Positions 33,112 through 41,346 are shown, counted from the stretch's first letter. The stretch: DNA of 64,000 nt from Streptomyces amritsarensis (GCF_001953875.1 NZ_MQUR01000006.1:1-64000), one strand, 5' to 3'. Numbers and translations: made by a program. The notes: generated by a model from the sequence alone, not told the origin.

Positions 33112-34431
33112 TCAGATCCGGTGCAGCGGCCCGTCGTGCGTCCAGTGCCAGTTGACCGGGCTCCACTGCTTTTTCAGGGCCGTACGCCGTCGACCGTACT
33201 CCCGCAGTGCTTCCTCGACCGTGGCGGCGAGGGCGGTCAGGTCGTCGGGGGCGGGGACGCGCAGGATCAGGTGCTGCTTGGTGTGGGCCAGCAGAAGGTC
33301 GCCGTTGGGGGCGCAGGATCCGAGGGTGAAGTGGGTCAGCGGCTTGAACGCCTTGGTGGCGGTGTCCAGCTTGGCGCGGAGCACTCCTGCCTTGTTCCAG
33401 GCGTAGAGGCCGTAGCGGTTGAGGTGGAAGGCGTGGCCCCTGTGCGGGTCGGCGGCGACGTTGCGGCAGAGGCCGGTGAAGGGCGAGTCGTGCCACTCGT
33501 GGAGGCCGTGGAGCCGTCCGGTCATCTCGCCCCGGTCGTCGACGAGGGCGAAGACGAAGGGCTGGCCGCGGCTGCCGCCCCGGAACGTCCTGGCGTAGAA
33601 GGGGACGACGAAGAGGTTCTCGGAGAGCGGGACCGGGCGGCCGAGACGGGACCGGTCCCAGCCGGAGAGGCTGTCCTCGGCGGCGACGAGCTCGGTCAGT
33701 GCCGGGCGGGGACGGTTCGCCAGGCCGACGGGGGCATCCCGGTACGTGGCGTGCGGGCGGAGGTCGACGGCGCTCTGGTGGGCCGGTTCGGGGTCGAGCG
33801 AGGCGAGCGTGCGGATGGCCGGCTTGGAGTCGGCGGTCAAGGCTCCGTCGGCGATGCCCACCAGGTTGGTGATGACGCTGCCGTACCTCCACACGCCGTA
33901 CTCGGCGAGGGTGCACAGCAGTCGGCCGGCGGGGGTGACGGTGATGGAGCCGGCGAAGGGGTTGCCTTCGCCGGGCGTGAACTCCCGGTAGGGGCGATCG
34001 TCCTTCGAGTCGTAGACGGCCAGGACCCGGCTCAGGTCCGGTGCGACGAGGGTGGTCCGGTCGGGTGTGCCGGTGACGGCGAGAACGCCGTCGGGCAGGA
34101 CGCACAGGCTGAGGTCGCCGCCGTCGGCGACCTCCGAGCCTCCCTCTCGCGCGCCGCCCGTACGGAACTGTGCGCTCGCCAGGATCTCGCCCGCCGCGGA
34201 GTAGCGGGTGATGAGCCGGTACCCGAAGTTCGCGATCTGCGGGTCCTGTTCATCGCGGGCGACCCCGTAGGTGTGGCGGGAGACGCCGTACAAGGCGTAC
34301 ACCTCTCCGTTCGGTGCGCCGACGACGTCGAAGAGGTGCACGCCCCAGCCCTTGGAGTAGAGCGCGGTCAGGTCGAGGCGGTGGTGGTCCACCAGCGTGC
34401 CCGGCAGGGCCAGGGGAAGGGTCTGGATCAT
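33112..34431 (-). CDS. Hypothetical propeller-like protein, operon partner of the serpin
   Basis: This 439-residue protein starts at the ATG at 34429-34431, with AGGA about eight bases upstream. The open frame extends further upstream but is not protein-like there. Strand-rich units with turn motifs (EVYALYGVSRHTYGVARDE, LSLCVLPDGVLAVTGTPDR, ITVTPAGRLLCTLAEYGVWR) suggest a beta-propeller without a recognisable catalytic site. The C-terminus is helical and charged (ATVEEALREYGRRRTALKKQ). There is no signal peptide. It precedes the serpin gene by 23 bp, so the two are probably co-expressed. I do not recognise the family. Confidence 0.7.
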   Translation of the reverse strand: MIQTLPLALPGTLVDHHRLDLTALYSKGWGVHLFDVVGAPNGEVYALYGVSRHTYGVARDEQDPQIANFGYRLITRYSAAGEILASAQFRTGGAREGGSEVADGGDLSLCVLPDGVLAVTGTPDRTTLVAPDLSRVLAVYDSKDDRPYREFTPGEGNPFAGSITVTPAGRLLCTLAEYGVWRYGSVITNLVGIADGALTADSKPAIRTLASLDPEPAHQSAVDLRPHATYRDAPVGLANRPRPALTELVAAEDSLSGWDRSRLGRPVPLSENLFVVPFYARTFRGGSRGQPFVFALVDDRGEMTGRLHGLHEWHDSPFTGLCRNVAADPHRGHAFHLNRYGLYAWNKAGVLRAKLDTATKAFKPLTHFTLGSCAPNGDLLLAHTKQHLILRVPAPDDLTALAATVEEALREYGRRRTALKKQWSPVNWHWTHDGPLHRI

Positions 34432-34763
34432 GCACCCCATCCTGCGCCACGTCGCTGACAGTCGGCCCGGGGCACCGACCCGCCGCCGCCCCGCCGGTCC
34501 CGACACCGTCCTCGGCCCGGCCTTCCTCGGCCCCGGGCCCGGGCCGGCGACTCGGTCGACCCGGCTTGATCCAAGCGGCCGCGACCTCCCGCCGACGGCT
34601 GTTTCGGCGCCCGGGCCGGCCGTGGCGCTCACCGTCCGCCGTATCGGCCTCTCAAGTGGGCTAACGTCGCACGACAAGGCCCGAGCACGGCTCGCTCGAC
34701 CGAGTCGGCCGCCTGTACGGCATGGGCCGGCAACCTGACACCGACCACCACCTGGGGGGAGCA
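34432..34763. other. Divergent promoter region
   Basis: This holds promoters for the serpin operon (minus) and the DUF418 operon (plus). Open frames over it are Arg/Pro/Gly-rich. No strong palindrome was seen. Confidence 0.45.
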
Positions 34764-35981
34764 GTGCCTTCAGCGGCAGTGCGCACGCGACAAGACCGAC
34801 CGGCGCGAATACCGGAGGTCGACGCCCTGCGCGGCTTCGCGCTCATGGGCATCCTCCTGGTCAACGCGCTGATGATGGCCGGTCCGTACGGCCTGGGAAC
34901 CATCCCGGATCCGGGTGCCTCCGCGTTCGACCGGGGCGTCGAGGGCGTCGTCCAGACCCTGGCGGTCGGCAAGTTCTACCTGATGTTCTCGTTCCTCTTC
35001 GGTTACAGCTTCACCCTGCAGCTGACCTCCGCGGAGCGCGCCGGCACGAGCGCCGTGCCCCGCCTGCTGCGCCGCTCGCTCGGCCTGCTCGTCCTGGGAG
35101 TCCTGCACGCCGTACTCCTGTACACCGGCGACATCCTGATGACGTACGCGGTGCTCGGCCTGGTCCTCATCGCCGTACGCAACTGCACGCCCGGCGCGGC
35201 CCTGCGCGCCGCCCGGATCCTGTACGGAGGCCTCGGCGCCGCCCTGCTCCTTGTGGGCTCGGCGACCCTGCTCATGTCGGACGCCGAGACAGCCGAAGCG
35301 GACGCCGAACTCGCGGAAGACCTGCCCGTACTGGTCGCCCGCTACCGCGGTGACGCCTCGTCCGTCGTGCGGGCCAACATCAGCCTGCTGCCCGACCAGT
35401 TCCTCGCCGCGCTGCTGATGAGCGGCTTCGTCCTGGCGGCCTTCCTGGTCGGGCTGCACTGCGGCAAGCTGCGTCTGCTCGCCGACACGGGAAACCACCG
35501 CGCACGGATGCGCCGCATCCTCGTGATCGGTGCCGCCGTGGGCCTGCCCGGCAGCCTATTCATGGCCCTGGCCCTCAGCGGCCCGCTCGGTCCCCGATGG
35601 GCACTCTTCGCGACGATGGTGGGCATGGTCACGGCCCCCGCCCTGACCGCCGCATACGTCTGCGGGATGCTGCTGCTCATGAATACCTCCCGCGGCGCGC
35701 GCATCGCAGCGCTCTTCGCCCCCGCCGGCCGAATGGCCCTGACGAACTACCTGAGCCAGTCCCTGGTCATGGCCCTCGTCTTCACCGCCTACGGCCTGGC
35801 CCTGTACGACCGCCTCAGCCCCGCCGTCGTCGTACTGGGCGCACTCGTGCTGTACGCCATCCAACTCGCCCTGAGTTCGCGCCTGATGGCACGACACCGC
35901 TACGGTCCCGTGGAATGGCTGCTGCGCACGGTCACCCTCGCACGGCTCCCGAAGGACCGTGACCGGTCGGCCGCCATATGA
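34764..35981 (+). CDS. DUF418-domain membrane protein (YeiB-like)
   Basis: This integral membrane protein of about 405 residues carries the C-terminal DUF418 domain. The GTG at 34764 follows GGGGGAGCA; an earlier ATG (34722) lacks a site. The family signature near the N-terminus is RIPEVDALRGFALMGILLVN, and the C-terminal domain contains GRMALTNYLSQSLVMALVF. Roughly ten hydrophobic segments are present. YeiB-like proteins are proposed transporters or acyltransferase relatives, but their biochemical role is not established. The stop overlaps the next gene (ATGA), so the two are translationally coupled. Confidence 0.88.
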   Translation: MPSAAVRTRQDRPARIPEVDALRGFALMGILLVNALMMAGPYGLGTIPDPGASAFDRGVEGVVQTLAVGKFYLMFSFLFGYSFTLQLTSAERAGTSAVPRLLRRSLGLLVLGVLHAVLLYTGDILMTYAVLGLVLIAVRNCTPGAALRAARILYGGLGAALLLVGSATLLMSDAETAEADAELAEDLPVLVARYRGDASSVVRANISLLPDQFLAALLMSGFVLAAFLVGLHCGKLRLLADTGNHRARMRRILVIGAAVGLPGSLFMALALSGPLGPRWALFATMVGMVTAPALTAAYVCGMLLLMNTSRGARIAALFAPAGRMALTNYLSQSLVMALVFTAYGLALYDRLSPAVVVLGALVLYAIQLALSSRLMARHRYGPVEWLLRTVTLARLPKDRDRSAAI

Positions 35982-36283
35982 ACGTCTTATCCGCTCTGGC
36001 GTCGGCCGCTTTCGGCTCCACCGTGTACCTCGTGACCTACTCGACCGCACGATGGCTCGCTCAGCTGCCCCGTCGAGTCGAGGTCGCGGGCTGGGTGGTC
36101 ACCGGCATGGTCCTGTGCGCGCTCACCGGGACCGTCGCGGTCGCGAGCCGGAGCGTCGTGGTCGGGTTCGTCGTCGGCGCCGGCCTGACACCGTCCGTTC
36201 ACCGGTGGATCCTGCAACGCCGCAGGTATACCGCCGGCTGTGCGGACGGGCCCCTCGCCCCACCTTCCGGTAAGCGGTCGTAA
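35978..36283 (+). CDS. Small membrane protein coupled to the DUF418 gene
   Basis: This 101-residue protein starts inside the stop of the DUF418 gene (ATGA, 35978-35981). Three hydrophobic stretches are visible (LSALASAAFGSTVYLVTYS, VEVAGWVVTGMVLCALTGTV, VVVGFVVGAGLTPSV), followed by a basic tail. Its fourth codon is TTA (35987-35989), the rare leucine codon read by the bldA tRNA, so its synthesis, unlike that of its partner, may be limited to differentiating cells. Function unknown; a partner of the DUF418 protein is plausible from the coupling. Confidence 0.72.
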   Translation: MNVLSALASAAFGSTVYLVTYSTARWLAQLPRRVEVAGWVVTGMVLCALTGTVAVASRSVVVGFVVGAGLTPSVHRWILQRRRYTAGCADGPLAPPSGKRS

Positions 36284-36351
36284 AAGAGTGCGTACGGGGC
36301 GCGGACGGGTACCGCGGCGCTCCTCCCCCGCACGCGCCGAGCGGCCGGGCG

Positions 36352-37179
36352 TCAGAGGGCGGTGGAGAGCGCCACGTGGCGCCACTGGTCGAGTTCACGC
36401 CGTACCAGCTCCAGCTTCGCCTCGACGCGCTCGACCGCGTCGGCGCCCAACTGCAGGCGCAGCGGCGGCCGTTCGACCTCGGTGACATCGACGACGGCTT
36501 TGGCCGCCTTCTTCGGGTCGCCCGGCTGGATGCCGTCGTTCCGGGCCAGTGCCTCGCGCACCGGGCCCGCGCCGACGGCGTAGTCGGCGATGGCGGCCGG
36601 TTCGACCCGGATGCTGGAGCGGCCCAGGAAGTCGGTGCGGAAACCGCCGGGTTCGATGATCGTGACGTGGACACCGAGCGGTGCCAGTTCGCCGTGCAGT
36701 GCTTCGGAGATGCCCTCGACGGCGAATTTCGAGGCGCCGTAGAGGCCGACCGCCGCAGCGGTGGCGAAACCGCCCACGGAACCGATGTTCACGACGTGTC
36801 CGGATCGCTGGGAACGCAGGGTCGGCAGGGTCGCCCGCAACGTGTGGAGCAGGCCGAAGACGTTGACGTCGAACAGGTCGCGGGCGGCTTCGTCGGAGGT
36901 CTCCTCGATCGCGCCGACGAGTCCGTAGCCGGCGTTGTTGACGACGACGTCGATCCGGCCGAACTCCGCGAGGCCGGCCTGCACAGCGGCCGTCAACTGC
37001 TCCGGTTCGGTCACGTCCGCGTTCACCGCGAGCAGTCCGTCCGGCTTCTCCGGGTACGCCTTGAGCACGGCCGACGCGTCCCTCGCCGTGGCGATCACGC
37101 TGTGCCCCCGCTCCAGAGCCTCACGGGTGATCTCCGCGCCGAGGCCGCGCGATGCACCGGTGACAAACCAAACGCCCAT
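36352..37179 (-). CDS. Short-chain dehydrogenase/reductase
   Basis: This 275-residue classical SDR has an ATG at 37177-37179 with GGAGAAG about four bases upstream (a GTG at 37191 is an alternative). The cofactor motif is WFVTGASRGLGAEITREALE, followed by NNAGYG, the catalytic Ser in VVNIGSVGGF, and YGASKFAVEG (YxxxK). ATARD after beta2 suggests NADP. The gene is divergent from a MerR regulator, and its own promoter has the long spacer typical of MerR control (37219-37249). The substrate is unknown. Context says it is induced by whatever the MerR protein senses. Confidence 0.92.
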   Translation of the reverse strand: MGVWFVTGASRGLGAEITREALERGHSVIATARDASAVLKAYPEKPDGLLAVNADVTEPEQLTAAVQAGLAEFGRIDVVVNNAGYGLVGAIEETSDEAARDLFDVNVFGLLHTLRATLPTLRSQRSGHVVNIGSVGGFATAAAVGLYGASKFAVEGISEALHGELAPLGVHVTIIEPGGFRTDFLGRSSIRVEPAAIADYAVGAGPVREALARNDGIQPGDPKKAAKAVVDVTEVERPPLRLQLGADAVERVEAKLELVRRELDQWRHVALSTAL

Positions 37180-37218
37180 GTTCTTCTCCACTCCGATCGC
37201 CGATTGGCCGGGGGCTTC

Positions 37219-37249
37219 ACGCTAGAAGCTAGAGTCCGGTCTAGATCAA
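37219..37249 (-). promoter_or_regulatory. MerR-type promoter of the SDR gene (19-bp spacer)
   Basis: Reading the minus strand, a -35 TTGATC (37249-37244) and a -10 TAGCGT (37224-37219) are separated by exactly 19 bp. Within the spacer, TCTAG and CTAGA (37229-37244) form an inverted repeat. Over-long spacers with an internal palindrome are the standard target of MerR activators. Confidence 0.65.
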
Positions 37250-37272
37250 GAGGTGCGTGAGGGGAGTTGCTC

Positions 37273-37704
37273 GTGGACCTGACCATCGGCGAAGTGGCGA
37301 AACGCAGTGGGTTGAGCGTTCACGCACTGCGGTTCTACGAACGGGAGGGCCTCTTCGCCAATCCTGTGCGCCGGCTGTCCAACGGCCGCCGGATCTACCA
37401 CCAGGAGGACCTGGAGTGGCTGGCGATCTGCACCAAGCTGCGTTCGTCCGGCATGTCACTGGCGATGATCCGGCAGTACATCGAACTGGTCCGGCAGGGC
37501 CCGGGCAACGAACACGAGCGGCTGGAGTTGCTGCGCCGGCACGAAGGCCACGTGGAGGCGCGGATCCGTGAACTGCAGGGTGCCTTGGACGTGATGCGCC
37601 ACAAGGTGCGCGTCTACGAGGATCACGTCGTCCGCGGTGAGGCCGACCGGCTGTGGAATCCGTCCCGCCCGGATGCGGCGGCCGGGGAAGGAGCGGTGCG
37701 ATGA
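37273..37704 (+). CDS. MerR-family regulator
   Basis: This regulator of about 143 residues has an N-terminal winged HTH (LTIGEVAKRSGLSVHALRFY followed by EREGLFANPVRR) and a dimerisation coiled coil (residues about 75-120). The GTG at 37273 has GGGGAG six bases upstream; a TTG at 37267 is also in frame. The short C-terminal domain has no cysteine pair, so it probably senses an organic compound rather than a metal. It is divergent from the SDR gene, whose promoter carries the MerR architecture. It is coupled to the next small gene by ATGA overlap. Confidence 0.92.
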   Translation: MDLTIGEVAKRSGLSVHALRFYEREGLFANPVRRLSNGRRIYHQEDLEWLAICTKLRSSGMSLAMIRQYIELVRQGPGNEHERLELLRRHEGHVEARIRELQGALDVMRHKVRVYEDHVVRGEADRLWNPSRPDAAAGEGAVR

Positions 37705-38036
37705 GGAGACGACGCCTCAGGCTCGGCCTGTACGCGGACGAGGAGGGGCTGGCCTGGGTCGAGGGCCTGATCGAGGCCGCAGTCGGTTCCCGCAGCGCCC
37801 GGATCGTCGGCGGGACCGTCGCCCGCACGGACGACGACGGGCTGGATTTCCTGGCGGAGCAGTGGAGCGTGGAACATCCCGGCGGGAGCGGCGGAGCCCG
37901 GCAGCCGGTGGAGCTGGACGTCCACCTGGTGTGTTCCCTGCGGACCTGGCGGGCGATCCGCAAGGCCGTACTGGCCGCCCTGTGTCCGGAGGGATCGGCT
38001 CCGCACACCTGCCGGGTTCCCTGGACGGTGGGCTGA
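37701..38036 (+). CDS. Hypothetical protein coupled to the MerR gene
   Basis: This 111-residue protein starts within the MerR stop (ATGA, 37701-37704). After a basic start (RRRRLRLGLYADEEGLAWVE) it is soluble, with VELDVHLVCSLRTWRAIRKA near the end and two cysteines. No family recognised. The coupling suggests it works with or reports to the MerR regulator, but nothing in its sequence shows how. Confidence 0.55.
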   Translation: MRRRRLRLGLYADEEGLAWVEGLIEAAVGSRSARIVGGTVARTDDDGLDFLAEQWSVEHPGGSGGARQPVELDVHLVCSLRTWRAIRKAVLAALCPEGSAPHTCRVPWTVG

Positions 38037-38174
38037 AGCACGGCCGCCGGCCTGCCGTGAGGACGAGGTGCCAGGCCGCTTCGACCTGCTGGGTCAGGTT
38101 GCGCGCAGGGGGGCGCGGCCGGTGCGCAGGGGTCCTCGGCGGTCGAGCCCCACGAGGCGGCTGTCGGGGGAGGC

Positions 38175-38423
38175 TCAGGGGAGGTCTTCGGTCGGCGGGT
38201 CGGCCTCGTAGACGTGGGGGGTGTCCGACTCCCACTCCACCAGTTCGGTGCCGCCGAGGACGACGTCGTCGGGGTCCGGCATGCCCGCCCGCCGCAGGAA
38301 CTCGATGAGGTCCTCGTCCGAGCGGGCCAGCCCGAGGGGCTCCTCCCGGTTGGCGGTCCGCAGGGTGACCTGTCGGCCTCCCGACGGGAAGATCCGGTGT
38401 ACGACGACGGGCGCGTGATGCAT
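38175..38423 (-). CDS. Small hypothetical protein (82 aa)
   Basis: This 82-residue acidic soluble protein includes RIFPSGGRQVTLRTANREEP and EDLIEFLRRAGMPDPDDVVL, and ends in a Glu/Asp/Pro-rich tail. Its composition is convincingly coding. No recognised motif. It lies 43 bp downstream of the next minus-strand gene (38467-38982) and may be co-transcribed with it. Confidence 0.6.
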   Translation of the reverse strand: MHHAPVVVHRIFPSGGRQVTLRTANREEPLGLARSDEDLIEFLRRAGMPDPDDVVLGGTELVEWESDTPHVYEADPPTEDLP

Positions 38424-38466
38424 ACCCCCAGCCTCGCCGGGCCGGGCCGGTCCGGCATCCCGGGAG

Positions 38467-38982
38467 TCAGCGCGTTCGGCCGACGGAGGCGGCGGCGTCG
38501 GCGGCCGACGCGCGGATGCGGAACGTGGCGGGGTCGGGGTAGGTCGCCTTCTCGGCCCGGACGACCTCCTCTATCTCCGCCTTGAAGGCGGGCTCGAAGA
38601 AGTCGACGCCGAGCAGCAGGCGCAGCCCCCGCAGCGTCGGGTCCAGCAGCGGGCGCGCCATCCGGGCGCCGCCGCCGCTGATGCCGGTGAAACCGGCCCG
38701 GGCGACCGCCGGCCGGGCGGCGACACGGTCCTCGATGCCCGCTGTCGCGTAGCCGAGGATCAGTGCGAGTTCGGCGAGGAACTTCCGAGTGCCCATCGCC
38801 ATCTCCTCGGCGCCCTGGAGCGTCTGCACGGAGCCTCCCGCCACCTTGAAGTCGTCGCTGGTGCGCTTCAGGCCGCGCGACTCGTACGTCGCGAGCGCCT
38901 CCTCGAAGAGCCGCCCCGCCTCGTCGACCGCCTGCATCGCCGTCACCAGCTGGTCGATGTCGATGTCGATGTCGCGCTTCAC
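38467..38982 (-). CDS. Hypothetical helical protein (171 aa)
   Basis: The GTG at 38980-38982 is chosen because GGAGG lies four bases upstream; the open frame goes ten codons further. The protein begins with a repeated Asp-Ile run (RDIDIDIDQLVTAMQAVDEA) and is mostly amphipathic helix. The first 65 residues (LFEEALATYESRGLKRTSDD) resemble small WXG-like helical proteins only loosely. The middle contains LILGYATAGIEDRVAARPAV, a weak hydrophobic helix. No secretion signal or catalytic motif. Family not recognised. Confidence 0.62.
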   Translation of the reverse strand: MKRDIDIDIDQLVTAMQAVDEAGRLFEEALATYESRGLKRTSDDFKVAGGSVQTLQGAEEMAMGTRKFLAELALILGYATAGIEDRVAARPAVARAGFTGISGGGARMARPLLDPTLRGLRLLLGVDFFEPAFKAEIEEVVRAEKATYPDPATFRIRASAADAAASVGRTR

Positions 38983-39317
38983 GCTGCCTCCTGGTCCAGA
39001 ACTGTGCTGCACAGACCGTAGGAGGCAAAGTCCCGCGGCGGAACACCTCTGCGCGGTCGGATCTCGCGGACAGCGGTCCGGTACGGGAGGAACACCTGTC
39101 GACGCAGGTGGCGGGTGTCCGCTGCGAAGCGGTGCAGGCGAGCCGGGTGAGGCGGGCGGGGCGGCGGAACCTCAGGCGCGACCGCCACCGCCCACCGCCC
39201 AGCCCACTGCCCGCTGCCCGCCGATCGCCGCCCGCCGAACGGGGGCGATGCGCCCTGCGGCCGCCGCCCGGACCGAAAAGCCCCACGGGCGGGCCCGGGG
39301 CGGGGATACTCGGACGC

Positions 39318-39692
39318 GTGGAACTGCACATCGATCACCGCTGGCTGCTGGAGCGGCAGGAGGCGCTGTTCAAGGACGTGGAGGTGGCCGACCACTCCGC
39401 CCTGGTCGCCGCCGTGGCCCGGCACCGGGTCAACACGCCCAGCCTGGAAGTGGACGACCCCGATGCCTTCTGGCGTGCGGCCGCCCTGCTCGATGCGATC
39501 GTGCTGCTCCGGCCGCTGCCCGCCTCGAACGAGTACTTCGCCTACGGGGTGGCCGTCGCCTACATCGAGGCCTCCGGGAAGGCGGTGGAGGCCTCCTACG
39601 AGCAGTGGCGCGACCTCATCACCGATATCCGCATGCTGCGGGTCGGTGTCTTCGACGTCGCCGCCCGGCTGCGCTCGTGGCAGCCGTCCTGA
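39318..39692 (+). CDS. Doc/Fic-like toxin-component-type protein
   Basis: This 124-residue protein starts at a GTG (39318-39320) and begins MELHIDHRWLLERQEALFKD. It recalls actinobacterial proteins annotated as fic-family toxin components (Doc-like): a conserved N-terminal HIDHRWLL, a central VARHRVNTPSLEVDDPDAFW, and a helical core LLRPLPASNEYFAYGVAVAY in place of the canonical Fic loop. The full HPFxxGNGR Fic motif is absent, so catalytic AMPylation or phosphorylation cannot be claimed. No antitoxin gene is adjacent in the same orientation; the convergent gene at 39715 is not coupled. Family placement is from memory and moderate. Confidence 0.6.
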   Translation: MELHIDHRWLLERQEALFKDVEVADHSALVAAVARHRVNTPSLEVDDPDAFWRAAALLDAIVLLRPLPASNEYFAYGVAVAYIEASGKAVEASYEQWRDLITDIRMLRVGVFDVAARLRSWQPS

Positions 39693-39714
39693 GGGCTGCC
39701 CCGCCAGGCCGCCG

Positions 39715-40101
39715 TCAGCGCCGGCGCTGGGCGGGGGTGCCCACCAGGAGCGCGTCCGAGACCAGCCGCGCACCGCGGGCGAGGCGTCCCAGCTGCTCGA
39801 GCTCCAGGGCGTACATCCTGATCGAGTTCTCGATGACCGACTCGGCGATGCCCATCGTGGGCAGCTCGGCGCGGCTGGTCTGCAGGGCCGCCCGCACCGC
39901 ACGCATCTCGTGCTGGAGCTGGAGCTGGACGTGCCGGGCGAGGAGCGCGTGGTGGCGGGTCAGCGTCAGGTAGCCGCCGTAGCGAGCCGGGAGGAGGTCC
40001 CGCAGCCAGCGCGTGGCCGTGCGCTCCCAGTCGTGCGTGCCGGGCGCCTTGACCTGCAGGGGCCAGTCCGGGCTGAGCGTAAACGTGGCCGTCTGGGGCA
40101 T
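39715..40101 (-). CDS. Hypothetical protein (128 aa)
   Basis: This 128-residue protein starts at an ATG at 40099-40101 (MPQTATFTLSPDWPLQVKAP). It is soluble with a helical C-terminal two-thirds (ALLARHVQLQLQHEMRAVRA, SIRMYALELEQLGRLARGAR). Similar sequences are, as I recall, common in Streptomyces, but I cannot give a function. It is convergent with the Doc-like gene, 22 bp apart at their stops. The long upstream region contains an unusually AT-rich promoter-like segment. Confidence 0.62.
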   Translation of the reverse strand: MPQTATFTLSPDWPLQVKAPGTHDWERTATRWLRDLLPARYGGYLTLTRHHALLARHVQLQLQHEMRAVRAALQTSRAELPTMGIAESVIENSIRMYALELEQLGRLARGARLVSDALLVGTPAQRRR

Positions 40102-40150
40102 TCTCGTCACTTCCGAGTGGTGTCGAAGCTCTGATCGAGACGTTCTGAGG

Positions 40151-40184
40151 GGCGGCCTCGGCCCAGGGGTTGACCGAGGCCGCC
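40151..40184. terminator. Hairpin, 11-bp perfect stem
   Basis: GGCGGCCTCGG (40151-40161) pairs with CCGAGGCCGCC (40174-40184) across a 12-nt loop. It lies between two minus-strand genes, upstream of 40101. It could terminate read-through from the RpiR gene or act in the leader of the next gene. Confidence 0.5.
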
Positions 40185-40356
40185 ATGGGCGCTCTGCGGG
40201 ATCCGAAAGCCTGGACTCGACCCGCGGTCGCGACGTGAGGAGGAGGTTCGTCGTACCGCGGCGCGTTCGAGAGGACGTGGGGTCGTCCTCCTTGGCATCT
40301 GGTGGATCAGGAGCGCCGTCGTCAGTAAACATATATACCGTCGAGTAAGCAAGCGT

Positions 40357-40370
40357 ATGAAAAATTTCAT
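40357..40370. promoter_or_regulatory. ATGAAA-AA-TTTCAT palindrome
   Basis: This is a perfect inverted repeat of TGAAA/TTTCA half-sites in AT-rich DNA, 59 bp past the stop of the RpiR-family regulator. Palindromes of this general type are used by some RpiR-family proteins, so the neighbour is the first candidate binder. Confidence 0.4.
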
Positions 40371-40428
40371 GCACCTCGAAGGCTGAATATCGCCTGGTGG
40401 AGTCGGCGTGGAGGTGCTTGAAGAAGGC

Positions 40429-41346
40429 CTACAGGAAGAAGCCGTGCTGGTCGGCCACGTGCTCGTAGTCCTCGAGCCGGGCCTGCGTCCGCTCGGGATC
40501 CGCGTCCGCCATCGCCTGCAGCAGGGCCGCCGAAAGCATCCCGGGCGCCGCGTAGGAGTCGAACACCAGGCGGGAACCGGTCGCCGCCGTCAGGGCCACG
40601 TCGGCCTCGTCCACCAGGGGTCCGAGGGTGGGATCCGTGATCAGGACCACGCGCAGCCCCGTACTGCGGGCAGCCCGGACGGCCAGCAGGGTCTCCTTGG
40701 CGTGCCGCGGCATCGCGAACGCCAGGACCCAGGTCCCGCCGGCCGCCCTGGACTGCAGCAGCGCGTCGAAGGCGACGCTGCCGCCGCGCGTCACGAGGCG
40801 TACGTCGGGGTGGATGCGCCGGGCGGCATACGCGAAGTACTCGGCGAGGGAGACCGAGATGCGCAGTCCGAGGATGGTCAGCGGCACCGACGCGGCCAGC
40901 TCGCGGCCGATGTCCAGCACCTGGTTGGTGTCGGCGAGCAGCCGGCGTACGTTCTCCAGGTTCTCGATCTCCGCGTCGACGGCAGCCTGGAGTTCGTTGC
41001 GGCGGATCTGCTCGCGGGTGTCGGGGGCGCCGGCCACCGCGCTCAGGGCGATCGGCTGGAGCACGTCGCGCAGGGCCGGGTAGCCGCTGAAGCCGAGGGA
41101 GGCCGCGAACCGGGTCACGGAGGGCTGGCTGACGCCCACCCGTTCGGCGAGCTCGGTGATCGACAGGAACGCTGCCTCGGTGAGGTGGTCGATCAGGTAC
41201 TGGGCGATGCGCCGCTGGCCCGGGGACAGGCGGCGGCCGTCGAAGAGCGCGAGGAGCCGGTCGGCCGGAGGACGGACCTCAGTGGCCGGCTGACCGCTCG
41301 GCGTGATCGCAGCCGCTTGTGCGCGTGCCTGCTGCCCCGATGACAC
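40429..41346 (-). CDS. MurR/RpiR-family transcriptional regulator
   Basis: This 305-residue regulator starts at a GTG (41344-41346) with AAGGAGG eight bases upstream. The N-terminal HTH_6 domain is clear (LSPGQRRIAQYLIDHLTEAA, ITELAERVGVSQPSVTRFAA). The C-terminal sugar isomerase (SIS) domain binds a phosphosugar (TILGLRISVSLAEYFAYAAR, LAFAMPRHAKETLLAVRAAR). RpiR proteins usually control sugar-phosphate catabolism. No sugar genes adjoin, so the target is elsewhere or is the small downstream gene. Confidence 0.92.
   Translation of the reverse strand: MSSGQQARAQAAAITPSGQPATEVRPPADRLLALFDGRRLSPGQRRIAQYLIDHLTEAAFLSITELAERVGVSQPSVTRFAASLGFSGYPALRDVLQPIALSAVAGAPDTREQIRRNELQAAVDAEIENLENVRRLLADTNQVLDIGRELAASVPLTILGLRISVSLAEYFAYAARRIHPDVRLVTRGGSVAFDALLQSRAAGGTWVLAFAMPRHAKETLLAVRAARSTGLRVVLITDPTLGPLVDEADVALTAATGSRLVFDSYAAPGMLSAALLQAMADADPERTQARLEDYEHVADQHGFFL

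Larger units (their letters stand above)
40102..40428. other. Intergenic region with hairpin and AT-rich patch
   Basis: This holds a strong hairpin (40151-40184) and, at about 40325-40372, an AT-rich patch that is unusual for this genome. The patch contains TATATA and a perfect ATGAAA-AA-TTTCAT palindrome. No gene was found. Confidence 0.55.

Noticed and set aside
39318..40101. Toxin-antitoxin module from the Doc-like gene and the 128-aa gene
   Set aside because: The two genes are convergent, not an operon; the Doc-like protein lacks the canonical Fic motif and the neighbour has no DNA-binding motif.
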